31,176 nt of DNA from Actinomycetota bacterium (lineage in GTDB: Bacteria; Actinomycetota; Actinomycetes; Mycobacteriales; Mycobacteriaceae): positions 1-31,176 of the forward strand of contig SYAB01000300.1 of NCBI GenBank assembly GCA_005787665.1, in the 5' to 3' direction. The stretch's first letter is position 1. Each line of letters opens with the position of its first letter. This document shows, piece by piece, positions 22,430-31,176 of this stretch. A program made the translations under genes and the position numbers. The notes under the pieces were generated by a model. That model was not told the DNA's origin and did not search any database. It saw only the letters and a program-made list of their open reading frames with translations.

Positions 22430-25400
22430 TACGTCTCCTGCTCCGCCTGATCGTTGTGGGCCTGGATCCGGTCGATGGCCGCACTCAGGTGGGCACCCAC
22501 CTTGGCAATGTACGGCTCGTCGATGGCCTGGATGTGCTCGCCCCCGATCGGCACCACCTCGAGGTCGGCGACGAATTCACCCCAGCCGCCGTCGGGCTGG
22601 CGGATACCGTAGCGGGGCTCGAACATGATGGCGTCATCGTGATAGCGATCGGCCATGTAGAGCGTCACATGCCCGTCGTACGGCTCGATCCGCGCGGTGT
22701 CGATGGCGCGGTTGTCCAAATAGGACGTGCGCTGGTGCTCGATGATGCCGCCGGGGATGTCGACTCCGCTGTCCTTGACCGCGTTGAGCACGAAAGCGAC
22801 CTGACCGGCGTCGTCGAGAACCTCGAGTTCCTCGTACGGGATCGCGGGGATCTCCACATTGAAGGTGCGCTGGGCGAACAGCGCGTAGCGGTCCCAGCGG
22901 GCCCGGATCTCCTCGGTGGTCTGCGGAATCTCCTCGCCGGCGCGCACCGTGTCGATCAGGCCGACGAAGGGCACGTCGGCACCGGCCTTGGCGAGCCCGA
23001 TGGCGCACGCGTAGGCCAGCACCCCGCCCAACGACCAGCCGACCAGGATGAAGGGTCCATTGCCGCCCAACTCGCGCAACTTGGGCAGGTATTCGGCGGC
23101 GCGTTCCTCGATCGAGCCGTCGACCCGTTCGAACCCGTACATCGGGGTGTCGGCGGGCAGTCGCTTGAGCAACGGCTCGTACACCACCGTCGAACCGCCC
23201 GCCGGGTGGAAGACGAACACCGGAACCCGGTCGGATCCCTCCGGTCGCGCCCGCAGGGTCCGGACGAAACCCTCGAGTTCGCCCGCTTCCAGGTACTCGC
23301 GCACCACGGTGGCGAGCTCCTCGATGGTGGCCGCCGCGCGGACCTGCTCGGCGGTGATCGTGCCCTCGCACCGCTCGGAGAGACGGGACGCGATCTTGTC
23401 CGCCGTGTCGTCGTCGATCGCCGGCAGCTCGTTGAAAATGCCGCCGGGCGACTTTCCGGTAACGATCGCCCAGGTCGCGAAGGTGACCCGTTCCGACGCC
23501 TCGCGCGGGGGAACATCGGTACCGAGAGCATCGACGACGGCCTGCTGGGTGAGCACCTTCGCGGCAGCCGCGGCCGGGGCGTTCAGTGCCGGGGCGTCCG
23601 GGCCCGCCGGGTTGGTCGGCGGCGGGGGGATCGCCGGACCCGTCTCCGGGTGTTTGGCGGCCAGCTTCTCCGCCAGCTCCGCGGGAATCTCCCCGGCCGC
23701 CAGCTTGGCCTGCTCGGCAGCGATCTCCTCGGCCGTCATGCCCTTCTGGTGCTCGGCGAGCTCGGAGACCTCGTCGCGGTGCTCGATCGCGTACTCGATG
23801 AGCTTCTCGACGGCGTAAAGGTTGGCGTCGCGGACCGCGGTCAGCTGAATCGGGGGCAGGTCGAAGTCGTACTCCACGCGGTTCTTGATCCGCACCGCCA
23901 TCAGGGAGTCCAATCCCAGCTCGATCAGTGGGACCTCCCACGGCAGATCCTCGGGCTCGTACCCCATGGCACTGCCGACGATGGTGGACAACCGGTCATG
24001 GACCGTCTCACCGGAATCCGGCGACCACTTGCCCAGGGCGGCGCCGACGCCGGCGCCGGCGGTGAGGTTGTCGTGCAGAATCTCGGCGTCGGGTTGCCCG
24101 GGTTCTCCTTCGGGCTCTGCAGCGACCGGTGCGGCGACCGCGACACCGGTCGCCACCGCCGCCGGCAGCGCCGACGGTGCGCCCGCGCGGCTCACGATGG
24201 CGTCGTACACCAACGTGAAGGACTCCTCGATCCGGGCATGCACCTGGACCGAGGCGCCGCCGGGGTGCCGGGTCAGGGTGGTGACCAGCCGGGCGCCCTC
24301 GCCGGGTACCGCCCGCTGCTCGGAAGCTGTCAGCGTCGCATCCGGAAGAACCTGTACTGCAGCGGCTTTCACCAGCGCGGCCAAGTCGGTCTGACCTCCG
24401 CCGGCGTACTCCCAGACGTGTCGGCCGTCCGGCATCGCCACGTGGGTGCCCGGGATGAGCGCCGAACCGTCGGCGGAGAAATGCGCGTTGAGCCAGTGCT
24501 CCTTGCGCTTGAAGCGAGTCGGCGGGATGTCGGCGTAATCCCCCGCGGAGAACAGCGTGCGGAAATCGAGGTCGTGGCCGTGGACGTAGAGCTGCGCCAT
24601 GGCGGCGAGCACCGACTCGACCTCGTCCTGCTTGCGGGCGAGGGTGGGGATCAGCTGCCCGTCGTGCAGACCCGCGGCGGCCGTGGTCAACCCGACCTGC
24701 ATGAGCGCCACCGGATTGGGAGCAAGCTCGAGGAACGTGGTGTGCCCGTTGTCCACGGCGTTGCGGACTCCCTGGGTGAAGTAGACGCTGTTCCGCAGGC
24801 CCTTCTTCCAGTAGTCCACCTCGTGGATGACCTCGCCGGGACGGATGTAGGCACCCTCGTGCACGGTGGAGAAGTAGCCGATCTTCACCGGATGCGGGGC
24901 GATGCCCTGCAACTCCGCCGCCAACTCCCCGAGCAGCGGATCCATCTGGGTGGTGTGGCTGGCGCCCTTGGTCGCGAACTTGCGGGCGAAGCGGCCCTCC
25001 GCCTCACACCGCTCGATGATCGCGTCGACCTGAGCCGGCGGACCCCCGATCACGGTCTGGGTGGGGGCCGCGTAGACGCACACCTCCAGATCGGGGAAGT
25101 CGGAGAACACCGAGGCGATCTCCTCGGCGGAGTACTCAACGAGTGCCATCAGCCGGATGTACTCGCCGAACAGCATCGCCTCACCCTCGCCCATCAGATG
25201 CGAACGGGCACAGATGGTTCGGGTGGCATCGGCCAGGGACAGACCGCCGGCGAAGTAGGCCGCGGCAGCCTCACCCAGGGACTGGCCCACTACCGCGGCG
25301 GGGTGTGCACCGTGGTGCTTCAGCAGCTCGCCGAGGGCGATCTGGATGGCGAAGATGACCAGTTGCACGACCTCGATCGGATACTCGCAGGTCTCATCGG

Positions 25401-27765
25401 TGTAGTCGATCGAGTCATCGAGAATCATCTCCAGGATCGAGTAGCCACGCTCGTCCTGAATCAGGCTGTCGACCGTGTTGATCCACTCGGCGAAGACCTC
25501 GTCACGGAGATAGAGGCTCTTGCCCATCTTGCGATGCTGGGCACCGAAGCCGGCCAGCACCCACACCGGGCCGTTGGTCACCGGGCCGTCGGCGCTGTAG
25601 ACCATCGGGGTCTGCTTGCCGTCGGCGATCGCGCGCAGGCCCTTGACGGCCTCGTCGTGGTCGTGGGCCATCACCACGGCGCGGGAGCGCCCGTGATTGC
25701 GGCGGGACAACGACCGGCCGATCGACTCCAGCGACGCGGCCCTGCCGGCCGGACTGTCGATCCAGTCGGCCAACTCGGCTGCCGCTACCCGCTTACGCGA
25801 GGTCAGGAACCCCGACACGGCCAGCGGCACAACGGCTTTGATCGGATCTGCGGCCTGCCCGGCGGCCAATTCCTCGCGAGCGACGTCCAGCAGGCGCAGG
25901 GCCTCCTCGGTCAGCGGGGGAAGTTCGGGCTCAGCGTCGGAGACGTGCACGGTGACGTCGCGATACTGGACATCGTCATCCTCGTCGATGAATTCGCCGT
26001 ACTCGTCCATCCGGACGCCGCCGACGTAGACGGCGTCGGCGGCGGGGGCATCCGCCTGCGCGCCGGCGGCCTCGGGTTCGGGATCGGGCTCGACGAGGTC
26101 CTCGGGCAGGACCTCGCGCAGCACCAGGTGGGCGTTCGCGCCGCCGAAGCCGAACCCGGACACCCCGGCGATGGCATGGCCGCTGTAACGCGGCCAATCG
26201 GTCGCGGTGTCGGCGACTTTGAGGTGCACCCCGTCGAAGTCGATGTACGGGTTGGGCCCCGCATAGTTGATCGAGGGTGGAATCGTGTTGTTGCGCAACG
26301 CCAATGCCACTTTGGCCAGGCTGGCGGCGCCGGCGGCGGACTCGAGGTGGCCGACATTGGACTTGACGGCGCCGAGCAGGGCGGGCTGGTCGGCGCTGCG
26401 GCCGCGGCCCACCACACGTCCCAGCGCGTCAGCCTCGATCGGATCGCCGAGGATGGTTCCGGTGCCGTGCGCCTCGATGTAATCCACGGTTCGCGGGTTG
26501 ACACCGGCGTCGCGGTAGGCCTTGCGCAGCACGTCGGCCTGGGCGTCGGGATTGGGTGCCAGCATGCCGTTGGACCGACCATCGTGGTTGACCGCACTGC
26601 CGGCGATGACCGCGAGGATCTCGTCGCCGTCCCGCCGGGCGTCGGACAGCCGCTTGAGGACCAGCATGCCGCCGCCTTCGGAGCGGGCATAGCCGTCCGC
26701 GTCGGCCGAAAAGGATTTGATCCGCCCGTCCGGGGCGAGCACCCCGCCGACCTCGTCGAAGCCGAGGGTGACTGCGGGGGTGACCAGCGCGTTGACGCCG
26801 CCGGCGATCACCACGTCGGCCTCGCCGGCGCGCAGCGCGGACACGCCCTGATGCACGGCGACCAGCGAGGACGAGCAGGCGGTGTCCACCGCCACCGACG
26901 GACCGCGGAAGTCGTAGAAGTAGGACACCCGGTTGGCGATGATCGAACTGGCGGTGCCGGTGATGGCGTACGGGTGCGCGGTGCGCGGGTCCATCATCGC
27001 CAGATAGCTGTAGTCATTCGTCGAGCTGCCGACGAACACCCCGACGTTCTGGCCACGCAGGCTCGAGGCCGGAATTCGGGCGAATTCCAGTGCCTCCCAG
27101 GTGAGTTCGAGGGCCATCCGCTGCTGCGGGTCGATGTTGTCGGCTTCCATCTTCGACAGCGCGAAGAACTCGGAGTCGAAACCCTTGATATCGCTCAGAT
27201 ACCCGCCGCGGGTGCGGGCCTTGCGGATCCGCTCGGCCAGGCGCGGCTCCTCCATGAACTCCGACCAGCGGCCCTCCGGTAGGTCGGTGATGGCGTCGCG
27301 GCCCTCCAGCAACGCCTGCCACATCTGCGCGGGGGTGTTCATGTCGCCGGGGAATCGGGTCGCCAGGCCGACGATCGCGATCTCCTCGACATCCCGGGTC
27401 CGCGTCCAGTCCTCGGAGTCCAGGGCGGCGTCGGCGTCGGACTCCGGCTCACCCTCGACGATGACGGTCGCGAGTGCCTCGATGGTGGGGTGGCGGAAGG
27501 CCACCGTCGCGGTCAGCGTGACCCCGGTCATGTCCTCGATATCGGTGGCCATCGCCACCGCGTCGCGTGAGGACAGTCCCAACTCGACCATCGGCACCGT
27601 CTCGTCGACGGAGTCGGCCGGCTGTCCGGTGGCGTTGGCCACCCAGTTGCGCAGCCACGCGCGCATCTCCGGGACAGATATGTCGGTGCGCGGTGCGCTC
27701 AGTTCATGCTCCGGCGCGATGACGATCTGGTCCCGTGCGGTCTCCGGGATATCCGATTCAGACAT
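22429..27765 (-). CDS. pks13: Pks13, mycolic acid condensing polyketide synthase
   Basis: A 1778-residue synthase that condenses meromycolyl and carboxyacyl chains and transfers the product to trehalose. Domains: ACP with LGLSSRD (Ser66); KS about 128-550 with Cys297; AT with GQSLGE (Ser829); ACP with LGLDSL (Ser1287); thioesterase with GWSLGG (Ser1578), Asp1605 and His1744. The thioesterase triad has the same spacing as Ser1533/Asp1560/His1699 of M. tuberculosis Pks13. The linkers after KS (about 555-620) and after the second ACP (about 1340-1410) are longer and less conserved; the second is Ala/Pro-rich. The start at 27765 lies one base after the fadD32 stop. It is essential in M. tuberculosis and is expected to be essential here. 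The many long open frames on the opposite strand in this span are shadows of its GC-rich codons. Confidence 0.98.
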   Translation of the reverse strand: MSESDIPETARDQIVIAPEHELSAPRTDISVPEMRAWLRNWVANATGQPADSVDETVPMVELGLSSRDAVAMATDIEDMTGVTLTATVAFRHPTIEALATVIVEGEPESDADAALDSEDWTRTRDVEEIAIVGLATRFPGDMNTPAQMWQALLEGRDAITDLPEGRWSEFMEEPRLAERIRKARTRGGYLSDIKGFDSEFFALSKMEADNIDPQQRMALELTWEALEFARIPASSLRGQNVGVFVGSSTNDYSYLAMMDPRTAHPYAITGTASSIIANRVSYFYDFRGPSVAVDTACSSSLVAVHQGVSALRAGEADVVIAGGVNALVTPAVTLGFDEVGGVLAPDGRIKSFSADADGYARSEGGGMLVLKRLSDARRDGDEILAVIAGSAVNHDGRSNGMLAPNPDAQADVLRKAYRDAGVNPRTVDYIEAHGTGTILGDPIEADALGRVVGRGRSADQPALLGAVKSNVGHLESAAGAASLAKVALALRNNTIPPSINYAGPNPYIDFDGVHLKVADTATDWPRYSGHAIAGVSGFGFGGANAHLVLREVLPEDLVEPDPEPEAAGAQADAPAADAVYVGGVRMDEYGEFIDEDDDVQYRDVTVHVSDAEPELPPLTEEALRLLDVAREELAAGQAADPIKAVVPLAVSGFLTSRKRVAAAELADWIDSPAGRAASLESIGRSLSRRNHGRSRAVVMAHDHDEAVKGLRAIADGKQTPMVYSADGPVTNGPVWVLAGFGAQHRKMGKSLYLRDEVFAEWINTVDSLIQDERGYSILEMILDDSIDYTDETCEYPIEVVQLVIFAIQIALGELLKHHGAHPAAVVGQSLGEAAAAYFAGGLSLADATRTICARSHLMGEGEAMLFGEYIRLMALVEYSAEEIASVFSDFPDLEVCVYAAPTQTVIGGPPAQVDAIIERCEAEGRFARKFATKGASHTTQMDPLLGELAAELQGIAPHPVKIGYFSTVHEGAYIRPGEVIHEVDYWKKGLRNSVYFTQGVRNAVDNGHTTFLELAPNPVALMQVGLTTAAAGLHDGQLIPTLARKQDEVESVLAAMAQLYVHGHDLDFRTLFSAGDYADIPPTRFKRKEHWLNAHFSADGSALIPGTHVAMPDGRHVWEYAGGGQTDLAALVKAAAVQVLPDATLTASEQRAVPGEGARLVTTLTRHPGGASVQVHARIEESFTLVYDAIVSRAGAPSALPAAVATGVAVAAPVAAEPEGEPGQPDAEILHDNLTAGAGVGAALGKWSPDSGETVHDRLSTIVGSAMGYEPEDLPWEVPLIELGLDSLMAVRIKNRVEYDFDLPPIQLTAVRDANLYAVEKLIEYAIEHRDEVSELAEHQKGMTAEEIAAEQAKLAAGEIPAELAEKLAAKHPETGPAIPPPPTNPAGPDAPALNAPAAAAAKVLTQQAVVDALGTDVPPREASERVTFATWAIVTGKSPGGIFNELPAIDDDTADKIASRLSERCEGTITAEQVRAAATIEELATVVREYLEAGELEGFVRTLRARPEGSDRVPVFVFHPAGGSTVVYEPLLKRLPADTPMYGFERVDGSIEERAAEYLPKLRELGGNGPFILVGWSLGGVLAYACAIGLAKAGADVPFVGLIDTVRAGEEIPQTTEEIRARWDRYALFAQRTFNVEIPAIPYEELEVLDDAGQVAFVLNAVKDSGVDIPGGIIEHQRTSYLDNRAIDTARIEPYDGHVTLYMADRYHDDAIMFEPRYGIRQPDGGWGEFVADLEVVPIGGEHIQAIDEPYIAKVGAHLSAAIDRIQAHNDQAEQET

Positions 27766-27766
27766 C

Positions 27767-29656
27767 TCAGGCCTCGTCGGGGAAGTCGTTGGCGACCTTC
27801 CCGGAGCGCAGGCTGCCGTCCAGGTAGGCGGTCCGGCATGCCCGCCGGCCGATCTTGCCGCTCGAGGTGCGCGGAATCGCGCCGGCCGGGGTCAACAGCA
27901 CATCGCGCACCGTGACTCCGTGACGGACCGCGATGGCCGCCCGGATGGCGTCGGCCACCTGACCGATATCCATCTTGTGGGCTCCGGCCGCCCGCTCGGC
28001 GACGATCACCAACTGCTCGGAGGTGTCACTGGGGTCGCGTTTGAGGCCCGCGTGGGCGTCGGTGAACACCTCCTCGGGCAGCTGGTTGGCCGGCACCGAG
28101 AACGCCGCGGCGAAACCGGTGCGCACCGCCTTGGAGGCCTCCTGGGCGGAGTACTCCAGATCCTGCGGATAGTGGTTGCGGCCGTCGATGATCACCAGGT
28201 CCTTGGTGCGACCGGTGATGTAGAGCTCGGCGTCGTGGTAGGCGCCCAGATCGCCGGTGCGCACCCAGGTGGCATCGTCGGCCGCACCCTCGGCGTGCGA
28301 GGGCGTGGCGCGGGACTTGAGGATGTTCTGGAAGGTCTCGACCGTCTTCTCGGGCTTGTTCCAGTACCCGGTACCCATGTTGTTACCGCTGATCCAGATC
28401 TCGCCGATCTGCCCGTCAGGCAACTCGCTGGCACTCTCGGGGTCGACGATCGCCGCCCACTCCCCCACCCCGACCTTGCCGGCCCCGGCCTGGGCGACCG
28501 CCTTCGGGGAGTCCTCGGGTACCGGTACGAACCGGCCTGCGTTCAGTTCGTCACGATCCACCGCGATGATCGTCGGCTCGTCGTCGGACGGCGTGGTGGA
28601 CACGAACAACGTCGCCTCCGCCAGACCGTAGGACGGCTTGATCGCCTTGGCGGGGAACCCGAACGGGCCGAACGCGGCGTTGAACCGCGCCACGGTGGCC
28701 GCCGAGATGGGCTCGCTGCCGTTGAGGATGGCCTTGACGTTGGACAAATCCAGCGGTTCCTCGCCGTCCTTGGGCACGCCGCGGGCCGCCGCGTGGTCGA
28801 AGGCGAAGTTCGGGGCCACCGAGATGGTGCCGCCGGTGTCACCTGGCTGACGGGCGATCTCCCGCATCCAGCGAATCGGCCGGCGGACGAACGCCGCCGG
28901 CGTCATGAAGGTGAAGTAGTGGCCGATCAGCGACGGCAGCAGTGCCGTGACCAGCCCCATATCGTGGAAGAACGGCAGCCAGGAGACGCCCCGGTCGGCC
29001 TCCTCGCCCTCGAGGGCTTCGATCACCTGCACGACGTTGGTGGCCAGGTTCTGATGCGTGATCTGAACGCCGGTGGGGATCCGGGTCGATCCGGAGGTGT
29101 ACTGGAGGTAGGCGATGGTGTCCTCGTTGACCGTGTCGACATGTTCCCACGTGGCTCCCACCTCGACGGGGATCGCATCGACGGCGATCACCCGTGGACG
29201 CTCCTTGGCGGGCCGGGATCGGAAGAACTTGCGCACCCCTTCGGCAGCGTCGGTGGTGGTCAGGATCGCCGACGGCGCGCAGTCGTCGAGTACCGCGTGC
29301 AGGCGGCCGACGTGGCCGGGCTCGGAGGGGTCGAACAACGGCACGGCGATCCGGCCGGAGTACAGGGTGCCGAAGAAGGCGACGAGATAGTCCAGGTTCT
29401 GCGGGCACAGGATCGCCACCCGGTCACCGGGTTGGGTCACCTGCTGAAGTCGGGCGCCGAGGGCGCGGTTGCGGGCACCGAAGTCGGCCCAGGTCAGAAC
29501 ACGCGCGACCCCGTCCCGCTCGGTGGAGAAGTCCAGGAAACGGTAGGCCGGCTTGTCGCCGCGGACTTTGGCCCAGCGTTCGACGTGTTTGACCAGACTC
29601 GCACCCTCGGGGAAGGTGATCCGCCCGTCCTTGATGAAGGGGTTATGGAACGGCAT
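27767..29656 (-). CDS. fadD32: FadD32 fatty acyl-AMP ligase for mycolate synthesis
   Basis: A 629-residue FAAL that converts meromycolic acid to acyl-AMP and loads it onto the N-terminal ACP of Pks13. Sequence features: [38 protein letters not shown] (about 183-194), [48 protein letters not shown] and the catalytic lysine in [10 protein letters not shown] (K601). These are the FadD32 versions of the motifs. The ATG at 29656 has an AGGAGAG ribosome site, 4 nt away, and gives the expected FHNPFI opening. It is one base from pks13 and heads the fadD32-pks13-accD4-tesA run. It is separated from culp6 by 199 bp that may hold its own promoter. Confidence 0.97.
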   Translation of the reverse strand: MPFHNPFIKDGRITFPEGASLVKHVERWAKVRGDKPAYRFLDFSTERDGVARVLTWADFGARNRALGARLQQVTQPGDRVAILCPQNLDYLVAFFGTLYSGRIAVPLFDPSEPGHVGRLHAVLDDCAPSAILTTTDAAEGVRKFFRSRPAKERPRVIAVDAIPVEVGATWEHVDTVNEDTIAYLQYTSGSTRIPTGVQITHQNLATNVVQVIEALEGEEADRGVSWLPFFHDMGLVTALLPSLIGHYFTFMTPAAFVRRPIRWMREIARQPGDTGGTISVAPNFAFDHAAARGVPKDGEEPLDLSNVKAILNGSEPISAATVARFNAAFGPFGFPAKAIKPSYGLAEATLFVSTTPSDDEPTIIAVDRDELNAGRFVPVPEDSPKAVAQAGAGKVGVGEWAAIVDPESASELPDGQIGEIWISGNNMGTGYWNKPEKTVETFQNILKSRATPSHAEGAADDATWVRTGDLGAYHDAELYITGRTKDLVIIDGRNHYPQDLEYSAQEASKAVRTGFAAAFSVPANQLPEEVFTDAHAGLKRDPSDTSEQLVIVAERAAGAHKMDIGQVADAIRAAIAVRHGVTVRDVLLTPAGAIPRTSSGKIGRRACRTAYLDGSLRSGKVANDFPDEA

Positions 29657-29855
29657 ACCACTCTCCTGTCAGAACACGGTGGGGCGGCCGTGGTAACCCG
29701 AGCCTCCCAGATCGTACAGAGCATCCAGGTCACCGCGGTCGGGGCGGCAGGATTGGCATAGCGCCGGAATCCAGCCGTTTTCTTGGTCTTATTTTTTTCT
29801 TAATGTTAGGCCTTCTATCGGCCAACACCAAATCTCGGGCCGCCAGCGTGCCGTA
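29657..29855 (-). promoter_or_regulatory. 199-bp non-coding region upstream of fadD32 with A-tract and -10 candidates
   Basis: Read on the minus strand, the region after the culp6 stop holds a small GGCC/GGCC inverted repeat (about 29810-29824), a TAACAT -10 candidate (29808-29803), an A-rich run (about 29801-29777) that stands out in this GC-rich DNA, and a second candidate, TACGAT (29716-29711), about 55 nt before fadD32. One of these may drive fadD32-pks13-accD4-tesA. The choice between them cannot be made from sequence. Confidence 0.4.
29661..29667 (-). promoter_or_regulatory. Ribosome binding site of fadD32
   Basis: AGGAGAG lies 4 nt upstream of the ATG at 29656 and supports this start. 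Confidence 0.65.
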
Positions 29856-30887
29856 TCAGCCGTGCGGTGGCGTGGGGGCGTTCTCGATGAGGCCGCGGGC
29901 CCAGTTGAGGGTCCACAGTGTCGCGGTCTGTCCCTCGACGTTCCAGAACTGCGGGGTGGCGTACATCGCGTGAATGGGCTGACCCGCCCCCGCCGTCAGC
30001 ACGTCGAGCGTCTTCGGGAGGTTGGCGATGTTGAACGCCGACTGCGGCGCCGCGCAGATGAGGTCGCCGGCCGCGCAGATCTGGTTGGTCCGGTTGTTCA
30101 GAGCGCCGAAACCGCCCGGGCGTTCCCCGCTCATCGTCAGCCCGAGCGCCGAGAGCGTCGGAACCTCCTTGAGCGTGATCTCGGCGCCCTGCCCGGGCGG
30201 ATTGGGTCCGACCTCCTGACCGACGCCGGGCTGGCGGCGGCCGTCGGCGATCAGGGTCACCCCCAACACCAGGTCCTCGTCCACCGGCCCGCGTCCGTTG
30301 CCGATGTCGCTGGCCAGATCACCCGCGATGACCGCCCCCTGGGAGAAGCCGACCACCACATAACTGGTCAGCGGGCAGCGGTTGTTGATCTCGGTCATCG
30401 CCCGCACCGTCGCCGCAGTGCCTTCGGCCCGGCTGTCGTTGTAGGACATCTGCTTGTCCGCCGAGAGCGGATTGTGGAACTGGGCGGTGTAGGGCACGGT
30501 GTAGACCTCGACGCGGTCCCGGCCGAACTGCTCCTGGATGGGCCGGGTCACGTTGAGCAGCAGCGCTATCGGGAACTGCCCCGGATTGAGCGGGTCGTCG
30601 GTGGGCGAGGACTCCCAAGTACCCGGGATCGCGATCATGGAGACGTCCGGGCAGCTGGCGTCCTGGAAGGCCGGCCGCGGCTTCTTGACCGGCGAACTGG
30701 TGGGCGGCACCGCGGTCGGCGGGATGGCCGTGATCGACGGCTCGGGCCGGCGCAGCAGGATCACGATGATTGCGACGGCCAGGGCGACGACGACCGCGAC
30801 CGCGCCGGCGGCGATCAGCGCGAGGAGTCGGTGTCGCCGGCGGCGGTTATTCGTGCGACGGGTGTTCGTCCGTGAACTTCGAGGCAT
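29856..30887 (-). CDS. culp6: Culp6 cutinase-like phospholipase/thioesterase (Rv3802c orthologue)
   Basis: A 343-residue cell-envelope serine esterase of the cutinase-like family. After an Arg-rich cytoplasmic start there is one hydrophobic helix (about 20-45) that works as signal anchor, then a Pro-rich linker and the alpha/beta-hydrolase domain. The nucleophile is Ser182 in GFSQG, with Asp275 ([10 protein letters not shown]) and His306 (QPIHAMY); all three sit exactly 7 residues further along than Ser175/Asp268/His299 of Rv3802c. Rv3802 has phospholipase and thioesterase activity and is essential in M. tuberculosis, where it affects mycolate composition. Its position next to fadD32-pks13-accD4 is the standard one. 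It begins 3 nt after the stop of the DUF732 gene and is probably transcribed with it. Confidence 0.96.
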   Translation of the reverse strand: MPRSSRTNTRRTNNRRRRHRLLALIAAGAVAVVVALAVAIIVILLRRPEPSITAIPPTAVPPTSSPVKKPRPAFQDASCPDVSMIAIPGTWESSPTDDPLNPGQFPIALLLNVTRPIQEQFGRDRVEVYTVPYTAQFHNPLSADKQMSYNDSRAEGTAATVRAMTEINNRCPLTSYVVVGFSQGAVIAGDLASDIGNGRGPVDEDLVLGVTLIADGRRQPGVGQEVGPNPPGQGAEITLKEVPTLSALGLTMSGERPGGFGALNNRTNQICAAGDLICAAPQSAFNIANLPKTLDVLTAGAGQPIHAMYATPQFWNVEGQTATLWTLNWARGLIENAPTPPHG

Positions 30888-30890
30888 CTA

Positions 30891-31176
30891 TCAGCAAAGC
30901 CGCTGGGTGGCGAGGTCGATATAGCGGCCCACGGCCGCCTCGGCGTCCAGCGCCGCGGGTGACTGCGGTGACGCGGCATGCGCGTCGGCGACATCGCTGC
31001 GCACCATGGGTGCGACGGAGTCCCGTACCGCCTGGTCGCTCTGTCCGGCAGCACGGGCCTGGCAGACGTAGGAGCCGATGCTGAGCGCCCGCAGTTCACT
31101 GGAGGGACGCACACCGGCGGCGGTCAACCCGTCCAGGTACTCGCGCTGCGCCGGGGTAAGGGCCAGGGTGCCGGAC
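30891..31176 (-). CDS. DUF732-family small envelope protein (N-terminus cut by window edge)
   Basis: The last 94 or so residues of a DUF732-like protein. The visible frame begins with SGTLALTPAQREYLDGLTAAGV and contains SIGSYVCQARAAG followed by helices up to a C-terminal cysteine (ATQRLC). A FLxxLxxAG start, a central VC and a hydrophobic helix pattern fit the DUF732 family, which is abundant in mycobacteria, usually secreted, and of unknown function. The signal sequence would lie beyond the right edge. The two visible cysteines may pair. A TTG at 31127 could be read as a start, but coding clearly continues upstream of it. It is 3 nt from culp6, so the two are probably co-transcribed. Assignment is by pattern only. 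Confidence 0.65.
   Translation of the reverse strand, partial: SGTLALTPAQREYLDGLTAAGVRPSSELRALSIGSYVCQARAAGQSDQAVRDSVAPMVRSDVADAHAASPQSPAALDAEAAVGRYIDLATQRLC

Noticed and set aside
22255..27282. Very long open frame (1675 codons) on the plus strand opposite accD4 and pks13
   Set aside because: It is the complement of pks13/accD4 codons in GC-rich DNA. Its translation is Arg/Gly/His-rich with no recognisable domain, while the minus strand encodes complete known enzymes.
27101..29761. 886-codon open frame on the plus strand opposite fadD32 and the start of pks13
   Set aside because: Shadow of fadD32. The opposite strand has all FAAL motifs in frame.
29788..29801. T-run on the plus strand as an intrinsic terminator
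   Set aside because: There is no plus-strand gene upstream of it and no stable hairpin immediately before it.

Overview
The window is high-GC actinobacterial DNA that I place in the family Mycobacteriaceae, outside the M. tuberculosis complex. The main reason is that the right third carries the mycolic-acid condensation locus in its standard order (on the minus strand: culp6, fadD32, pks13, accD4). The Culp6, FadD32 and Pks13 proteins match the mycobacterial ones residue for residue at their catalytic sites. No tRNA, rRNA, CRISPR array, transposase or prophage gene was seen.

Layout from right to left, because nearly everything is on the minus strand. (1) 31176-29856: a DUF732 gene cut by the window edge, then the cutinase-like phospholipase/thioesterase Culp6. 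(2) 29656-20879: fadD32, pks13 and accD4, which activate, carboxylate and condense two fatty acyl chains into mycolate. (3) 20875-5069: a compact cluster homologous to the phthiocerol dimycocerosate (PDIM) locus of M. tuberculosis and in the same gene order: tesA, fadD26, ppsA, ppsE, drrA, drrB, drrC, papA5. ppsB, ppsC and ppsD are missing between ppsA and ppsE, and neither mas nor the genes that finish phthiocerol are in the window. tesA starts 3 nt after the accD4 stop, so the cluster is joined directly to the mycolate operon. A 353-bp non-coding stretch with a CRP-like operator and a promoter candidate precedes fadD26. (4) 5053-3635, plus strand: a wax-ester synthase/DGAT-family acyltransferase that looks leaderless, preceded by a three-copy 31-bp tandem repeat made of small hairpins. 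(5) 3535-1: an SDR oxidoreductase, an unusual carboxymuconolactone-decarboxylase/SCO6745-family fusion, and a membrane Ser/Thr kinase cut by the left edge.

How the genes may work together (inference). The FadD26-like ligase loads a long fatty acid onto the N-terminal ACP of the PpsA-like protein, which extends it once and reduces the result to a 3-hydroxyacyl chain. The PpsE-like protein extends once more without reduction. TesA helps release, and loss of CO2 would leave a beta-hydroxy ketone. If a reductase (perhaps the nearby SDR) reduces the ketone, a short 1,3-diol results, which the PapA5-like enzyme (perhaps with the WS/DGAT enzyme) could acylate and DrrABC could export. That would be a 'mini-PDIM' lipid. 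I know of no described lipid made by such a two-module pathway, and I regard this cluster as the most likely undescribed system here.
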